Below are positions 30,465-34,587 of a stretch of DNA of 34,587 nucleotides, one piece after another. The stretch covers positions 1 to 34,587 of the forward strand of contig JBCCFD010000025.1 of NCBI GenBank assembly GCA_039029915.1. The letters are read 5' to 3'. The DNA comes from QQUD01 sp039029915. GTDB lineage: Bacteria > Chloroflexota > Anaerolineae > Promineifilales > Promineifilaceae. The notes beneath the pieces were generated by a model, which was given only the letters and a program-made list of their open reading frames with translations, did no database searches and was not told the DNA's origin. The number at the start of each line of letters is the position of its first letter. The first letter of the stretch is position 1. The position numbers and the translations under genes were made by a program.

Positions 30465-31430
30465 TTATTGTGCACCATTTTCAAGCCAATTTATTTCATC
30501 AACTGTTAATTCTAATTCTATCGCTTTAGCTGAGTCAGCAGCTTCATTTGCATTGTATACGGCTATGAGTGCATAAATATCTTGGGGTTGATTCATAACA
30601 TATCCAAGCGCGATCTGAGCGAGAGAAACCCCTTTTTCTTCAGCCATCTGGTTAGCTCGATCAAGACGTCCCCAATTGTCACCATAACAGTACACTTCAA
30701 CACACAGCTTGTCTAAATACGTCTCAAAACTATCAAGATTATCAGGTGTAAACCGTCCAGAGAAAAACCCACCAGCTAAGCTCGACCAAGTGAACAGCGT
30801 CACATCATTTTGCGCATACCATTCTCTATCGGCTTTCCCATCAGGCCCGCTCACAGAAACACATCCTGACCAAGGTTCTTTGAGCTGGGTGGCAAGGCTT
30901 AGATTAGGGCTACTGGCCACAAAGGGGGTCAAACCGTGTTCTTTGGCATAAGTGTTGGCCTCTGCCACCCTTGCCGCACTCCAGTTTGATCCACCATAGG
31001 CGTGAATACGTCCTTTTTCTTTGTGTTCATGAAGGCATTCAACGATGGGGCCAACAGGCACAGATGGATCGTCGCGATGAAGGATATATAGATCGATATA
31101 GTCGGTTTTGAAACGGTGTAGGGAGTCGTTAATATCGGCCGAAATATAGTATGGAGTCACACGATGAGGAACGTCCCGATTGGGATGTGCCCCCTTTCCC
31201 AAAATGACAACCTCATCGCGAATGCCTCGTGAATTTATCCACTCCCCTACACTTCGCTCACACTCGCCATTGCCATACCCGTGAGCGGTATCAAAAGTGT
31301 TGATCCCTTGCTCAAACACGGCATCGAGCAATTCATTTGTAAAATCCTGTTGATCTGTCTGACACATGATGGTGCCCTGAACAAGACGCGACAATTTTTT
31401 GTCAACGCCGGGAATACGGCCGTATTTCAT
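30465..31430 (-). CDS. Aldo/keto reductase
   Basis: An NAD(P)H-dependent carbonyl reductase of 321 aa with a TIM-barrel fold. The catalytic tetrad is visible as Asp47 and Tyr52 (DTAHGYGNGECERSVGEW), Lys79 (ILGKGAH) and His118 (LYILHRDDPSVP). The C-terminal cofactor region contains GVSLAQIALGYVMNQPQDIYA. The substrate is unknown; the neighbourhood suggests a sugar aldehyde or keto-sugar. The start is ATG at 31430 and overlaps one ACGGCCGT copy in codons 2-6. It lies upstream of the isomerase on the same strand. Confidence 0.92.
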   Translation of the reverse strand: MKYGRIPGVDKKLSRLVQGTIMCQTDQQDFTNELLDAVFEQGINTFDTAHGYGNGECERSVGEWINSRGIRDEVVILGKGAHPNRDVPHRVTPYYISADINDSLHRFKTDYIDLYILHRDDPSVPVGPIVECLHEHKEKGRIHAYGGSNWSAARVAEANTYAKEHGLTPFVASSPNLSLATQLKEPWSGCVSVSGPDGKADREWYAQNDVTLFTWSSLAGGFFSGRFTPDNLDSFETYLDKLCVEVYCYGDNWGRLDRANQMAEEKGVSLAQIALGYVMNQPQDIYALIAVYNANEAADSAKAIELELTVDEINWLENGAQ

Positions 31431-31498
31431 TTTAATTCTCCCTTGGAAATAGTTTATCAGTTGGTCAGCAGCTCAATTCGCTTGACCAATTTTGGGGG

Positions 31499-32734
31499 CT
31501 ACTTTTGTTTGCGGAAACGGCTAAATAGCTTAGCTAAACGGCCGTTTTTTCGTGCGGGTCGTTTTTTTGCCTGCCTTTTTTCTTGGGAACGGCTGCGACG
31601 GAAGAGGCGATCAAAAAACGAAGGTTTAGAGGGCTTGTTCGCAGGCTTAGATGTCTCGTCAGCCACCTCTTCAAGAATTAACTCAATCGATTGATCCCCA
31701 TCAATGGCAGTTTGCTCTTCACTTGATTGCCACCAGAGCAACGAATGAACAAATCGTCGAATCAGACCCTCTTGGGAAACTTCATCGTCAAGCGCCTCAT
31801 CAGTGGCCGAAATAACGCCAATAATTTCTTGGTCTTTTAGCTCAGCTTGGCTCAGCAAATCAGACGCATTTTCAACATCCCCAATTTGGTCAGCCGTTTT
31901 GTTTCGTTTGAATAGGGAAAGAATCGAGCCGGTAACGGCCGTTATGCCAGAGCCCACCCATTTACCAGCTCCCACCACACCAGAAACAACCTTGTTTGAC
32001 CCCAATACAATCAGCTTGCCGGTTGATTGACCCACATAAATCACATTCTCCTTTGATTTTTGGAAGCCATTCGACATCATTTGCCAGGAGTTGGTCGTGG
32101 TTTCGCTGAGCCAGCCTACCAAGCGACGTTCATCAAGTCCGGTTAAGGCTCGGGCACTCTCTCCTAAATCTTGCATCGCTTCGGGGCCAAGTGAAAAATA
32201 GGCTTTGGCGCGATGTCCAATGAAATAGGTGGTCACCATGTTGGTGCCGCCATTGGAGGCAACGCCAATAAACGGAATCGCTTTGGTAACCGATTTTTGG
32301 GCTAATTCGGCCGTGGCTTTTTTGGCAATTTGCTGACCAGCTTTTGTAAAAACCTGATGACCACCAGAGCTTATGCCAGTTACTGCCAGTATGACCGCTC
32401 GTTTTTCACCTTCAGTAAGCTCATGCTCATAGAGGCATGCCATTTCAAGAACCAATTCGGCTTGAAGCTTGAACGTCATACCGATATCAGCAGCAATGCC
32501 AAAAGTGAGCGATGTAAACGAACCCAAGCCAGGCACAATCGCTGCACCAGAGGTTACGGCCCCAACGCTACCCGCTTGCCAAGATTTTCGCTTAATCAAA
32601 ATATCAGCAATTTCATCTTGAGTCGCCTCAGGATTGCGAGATTTAATCAGTTTGACCTGTTTGGCAGCCGCTTCCAAATCGGCCGTGTTGATGGCGCGAA
32701 CCATCCGGTTCATAATGGCGTCAGTTACAGACAT
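31499..32734 (-). CDS. EcsC-like protein with long basic C-terminal tail
   Basis: A 411-aa protein whose residues about 20-230 resemble the EcsC family: repeated hydrophobic Gly/Ala-rich helices (SVGAVTSGAAIVPGLGSFTS, IAADIGMTFKLQAELVLEM, AIPFIGVASNGGTNMVTTYF, IGHRAKAYF). The function of EcsC is not known. The rest is variable: glycine-rich around 240-275 (VVSGVVGAGKWVGSGITAV), acidic from about 290 to 365, and strongly basic from 366 to the end (FFDRLFRRSRSQEKRQAKKR). The tail could bind RNA, DNA or acidic lipid. Clear start at ATG 32734. Adjacent genes suggest no pathway link. Confidence 0.72.
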   Translation of the reverse strand: MSVTDAIMNRMVRAINTADLEAAAKQVKLIKSRNPEATQDEIADILIKRKSWQAGSVGAVTSGAAIVPGLGSFTSLTFGIAADIGMTFKLQAELVLEMACLYEHELTEGEKRAVILAVTGISSGGHQVFTKAGQQIAKKATAELAQKSVTKAIPFIGVASNGGTNMVTTYFIGHRAKAYFSLGPEAMQDLGESARALTGLDERRLVGWLSETTTNSWQMMSNGFQKSKENVIYVGQSTGKLIVLGSNKVVSGVVGAGKWVGSGITAVTGSILSLFKRNKTADQIGDVENASDLLSQAELKDQEIIGVISATDEALDDEVSQEGLIRRFVHSLLWWQSSEEQTAIDGDQSIELILEEVADETSKPANKPSKPSFFDRLFRRSRSQEKRQAKKRPARKNGRLAKLFSRFRKQK

Positions 32735-32760
32735 AGGTTACTGTTTTGGATAAGATGCCG

Positions 32761-33225
32761 TTAGGAAAGCTGTTTTTCATAGCAACGGCTATTTGGGTCT
32801 TCAAAGTACTCGCCAAACGGCGGAATTTGGACAAATCCTGCAGATTCATAGAGACGGATCGCTGCTTTCTGGTGAATTCCGGTTTCTAACCGCACAATGT
32901 TAATATGTTGTTTTAACGCATACGCGCACAAAAATTCGACAAGCTTTTGCCCCAATTTTCGTCCCCTGTAATTAGGCCGAACATACATGCGCTTGAGTTC
33001 CCCATACTCATCATAAAACTGAATGCCACCGCAGCCGGCCGCTTTTCCATCCACTCGAACGATAAAAAAGGAAACATTTTGCTGAATAAGCTTATCGACA
33101 CTGTATCCGTGCCTACTTTCACTTGGATAAAGCGGATTAAGAACATCCTCTAGCTCTTGGATTAGCTGGACGGCTTCTTCGCTATTTGGTTTTGAAGGGG
33201 TGATTTTGATCGTTTCGTTTGTCAT
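32761..33225 (-). CDS. GNAT family N-acetyltransferase
   Basis: Transfers an acetyl group from acetyl-CoA to an amine. The protein is 154 aa, normal for the family. Motif A is present as LKRMYVRPNYRGRKLGQKLV (the RGRKLG loop binds CoA pyrophosphate), and motif B is RLYESAGFVQIPPFGEYFED. The strand GCGGIQFYDEYGELKRMY fits the central sheet. The substrate is unknown. It starts at ATG 33225 and lies 26 nt upstream of the EcsC-like gene, so the two are probably co-transcribed. Confidence 0.9.
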   Translation of the reverse strand: MTNETIKITPSKPNSEEAVQLIQELEDVLNPLYPSESRHGYSVDKLIQQNVSFFIVRVDGKAAGCGGIQFYDEYGELKRMYVRPNYRGRKLGQKLVEFLCAYALKQHINIVRLETGIHQKAAIRLYESAGFVQIPPFGEYFEDPNSRCYEKQLS

Positions 33226-33296
33226 GCTAACTATTGTAAGTAACCATGAAATTCATGAAAAGCGTCTAAACTTACAAATAATCACCTGAAAAACCA

Positions 33297-34280
33297 TCAC
33301 TCCATCGGATACTTCACCCCAAGCTCCGCTCGAATCTCATCAAGCGTTTGCATGATGGCAAGGGACTCATCAAGCGGAATCACATCCGATTCTAGGCGGC
33401 CTTCGCGAATCAGCGTCATCACTTCTTCAGCTTCATGGGTGTAGCCGTTGCCCTTGAAAGGTAAATCAAGAATTTCTTCTTCTTGACCGTGCCGCTTAAC
33501 GGCGATCTGATTCGATACCCACCACGGATTCATGATTTTAATCCAACCTTCAGTGCCAAGGATAAATGCCTCATGCGGGGTATTGAGGCGAATAGCCGTG
33601 CTAAGGACGGCCATTTGACCTGTGTCATAACCGAAAAGAACGGCCGTTTCTTCATCTACGCCCGTTTCACCCAAATTCGCCATGCTGCTAATCTGGCTTG
33701 GTTGCCCAAAGAGCATGTAGGCCAGCGAGACGGGGTAAATGCCGACATCAAGCAAGGCACCACCACCCAGCGCTGGATCAAACAGACGGCCTTTGGGATT
33801 TACGTTGGTGCGAAACCCAAAATCAGCCTGCACCATACGCGCCTCGCCAATCGCCTCTTCGTTTAACAGGGCACGAACCATCACTAGGGTCGGCAAAAAC
33901 CGAGACCACATCGCTTCCATTAAAACCCGCTTCTCTTCTCGGGCAACAGCAATCATCTCCGCCGCTTCTTTAGCATTGATGGCAAATGGTTTTTCACAAA
34001 TAACGTGTTTGCCGTGTCGCAAGCAGAGAATGGAATGCGCTTTATGAAACGAGTGCGGTGTCCCAATATAGATGGCATCCACATCAGGATCGTTAACAAG
34101 CTCGTCATAACTGCCGTATGCGCGGGAAAAGCCAAACTCATCTGCAAAAGCTTGGGCTCGTTCTTGATTTCGGGAGCCGATTGCTAACAGCTCCGCCCCA
34201 TCCGCACTCTGCAGACCTGTAGCAAACTTCCGTGAGATTGCTCCAGGCCCTAATATTCCCCATTTGATTATTTGGGTCAT
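33297..34280 (-). CDS. Gfo/Idh/MocA family oxidoreductase (5)
   Basis: An NAD(P)-dependent dehydrogenase of 327 aa. The Rossmann motif is WGILGPGAISRKFATGL, and the lysine motif is ICEKPFAINAKEA. The catalytic pattern is ALLDVGIYPVSLAYMLFG (D-x-G-x-Y), placing it with the GFOR/dihydrodiol dehydrogenase-like branch rather than oxidoreductases 1-3. MEAMWSRFLPTLVMVRALL is typical of that branch. The ATG at 34280 has AGGAG 7 nt upstream and is preferred to the frame from 34301. It lies downstream of a LacZ-type beta-galactosidase gene on the same strand, separated by 45 bp. Confidence 0.93.
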   Translation of the reverse strand: MTQIIKWGILGPGAISRKFATGLQSADGAELLAIGSRNQERAQAFADEFGFSRAYGSYDELVNDPDVDAIYIGTPHSFHKAHSILCLRHGKHVICEKPFAINAKEAAEMIAVAREEKRVLMEAMWSRFLPTLVMVRALLNEEAIGEARMVQADFGFRTNVNPKGRLFDPALGGGALLDVGIYPVSLAYMLFGQPSQISSMANLGETGVDEETAVLFGYDTGQMAVLSTAIRLNTPHEAFILGTEGWIKIMNPWWVSNQIAVKRHGQEEEILDLPFKGNGYTHEAEEVMTLIREGRLESDVIPLDESLAIMQTLDEIRAELGVKYPME

Positions 34281-34325
34281 TGATTGCTCCTTTTTTAGCA
34301 TTTCAGCCTACATGCTTCTAGCTGA

Positions 34326-34587
34326 CTAGCTGATCGGTTCCAACTTAAACGAAAACTTAAACGTATCTGGTCGAATCCAATACTCCTCAAGGGTTCGAGG
34401 ACCACAAGAAGCACCACCAATGGCGGCATTCAGGTGATCGATATTAACCATGATTTCGTCTTGGCGTTCGAGTTCATTGGTATGGAATTTGTCAGTTAGT
34501 TCTTGATCGGTAATGTGTCGCACAGTGGTTTCCATTAGACCATCAGCCGTAATTTTTAACCCTTTGCCGTCCTCGTTCGTCAGCGAC
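34326..34587 (-). CDS. lacZ: C-terminus of LacZ-type beta-galactosidase (GH2), 5' part beyond window
   Basis: The frame is open from the right edge to the stop at 34326, so the apparent 69-aa ORF starting at 34535 is only the end of a larger gene. It shows the beta-galactosidase small-chain signature: the segment from TVRHITDQELTDKFHTNEL through MVNIDHLNAAIGG to the final ASCGPRTLEEY and FKFSFKLEPIS resembles the LacZ C-terminus (compare nIDyrq.GIGG, SCGP and the FSFRL ending). The catalytic domain is outside the window, so activity cannot be judged. The enzyme hydrolyses terminal beta-galactosides, consistent with the island. Confidence 0.85.
   Translation of the reverse strand, partial: SLTNEDGKGLKITADGLMETTVRHITDQELTDKFHTNELERQDEIMVNIDHLNAAIGGASCGPRTLEEYWIRPDTFKFSFKLEPIS

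Larger units (their letters stand above)
1081..33647. repeat. Highly iterated palindrome ACGGCCGT (HIP-like), 43 copies
   Basis: Exact ACGGCCGT begins at 1081, 1502, 1808, 2103, 2738, 3814, 4465, 4588, 6607, 7408, 8671, 10469, 11307, 11922, 12023, 12494, 13078, 15963, 16374, 17053, 17394, 18197, 18874, 19360, 19841, 20249, 21601, 23314, 23329, 23740, 23785, 25374, 26115, 26332, 27002, 28330, 28445, 29612, 29896, 31416, 31538, 31935 and 33640. The count was made by eye. Most copies extend to AACGGCCGTT. At about 47% GC roughly 0.4 copies are expected. In genes the word is read as Thr-Ala-Val (23 copies), Asn/Tyr/Asp-Gly-Arg (15) or Arg-Pro (3), so the constraint lies on DNA rather than protein. 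Near variants (TCGGCCGT, GCGGCCGT, ACGGCCGC) occur but are fewer. Confidence 0.93.

Noticed and set aside
34326..34535. A stand-alone 69-aa gene
   Set aside because: The frame is open to the window edge, and its sequence is the C-terminus of LacZ-type beta-galactosidase, so it is the end of a larger gene.
1..34587. CRISPR array, tRNA, rRNA, transposase or integrase
   Set aside because: No regularly spaced 20-40 bp repeats, no tRNA-like cloverleaf or rRNA sequence and no recognisable recombinase gene were seen on either strand.

Overview
The window reads as chromosomal DNA of a free-living heterotrophic bacterium with moderate GC. My best guess is a Chloroflexota (Anaerolineae-like) lineage. 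That rests on gene content only (DUF2723 glycosyltransferase, many Gfo/Idh/MocA oxidoreductases, GH78/GH20/GH2 glycosidases, orphan hybrid kinases) and is of low to moderate confidence. I saw no rRNA, tRNA, CRISPR array, transposase or phage gene.

Region 1 (1-5940, minus strand) is a leucine/isovalerate degradation operon. In transcription order it holds an acyl-CoA dehydrogenase, HMG-CoA lyase, a biotin carboxylase, a separate biotin carrier protein, and the carboxyltransferase of a methylcrotonyl-CoA-carboxylase-type enzyme that runs off the left edge. Region 2 (6190-9750, plus strand) starts with a divergent TetR regulator overlapping a wax ester synthase/DGAT-type acyltransferase that carries an SCP2 domain. 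A zinc-finger-like tail lies one frame off behind a nine-A tract, and an alpha/beta hydrolase and a clear terminator follow. Acyl-CoA from branched-chain breakdown and neutral-lipid synthesis are thus placed back to back around one regulator. Region 3 (10048-13904) has a small conserved hypothetical protein, an unusual fusion of a LolD/MacB-like ABC ATPase to a DUF2723 membrane glycosyltransferase, and a trans-sulfuration PLP enzyme.

Region 4 (14030-34587, nearly all minus strand) is a carbohydrate-use island. It has two hybrid histidine kinases, GH20 hexosaminidase, a PhyH dioxygenase, a 91-aa unknown, GH78 alpha-L-rhamnosidase, five Gfo/Idh/MocA oxidoreductases, two ThuA-like proteins, a xylose-isomerase-like TIM-barrel protein, an aldo/keto reductase, an EcsC-like protein, a GNAT acetyltransferase and the C-terminus of a LacZ-type beta-galactosidase. 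Together they fit a pathway in which glycosides are oxidised as well as hydrolysed.

The strongest signal that genes do not explain is the palindrome ACGGCCGT, usually inside AACGGCCGTT. I count 43 copies by eye, where about 0.4 would be expected by chance. They fall in all three reading frames of unrelated genes. This resembles the cyanobacterial HIP1 phenomenon, but with a different word. Other non-genic structure includes two dispersed intergenic repeats that meet at 24001-24080, G-poor iterated leaders upstream of several start codons, and several perfect inverted repeats between genes.
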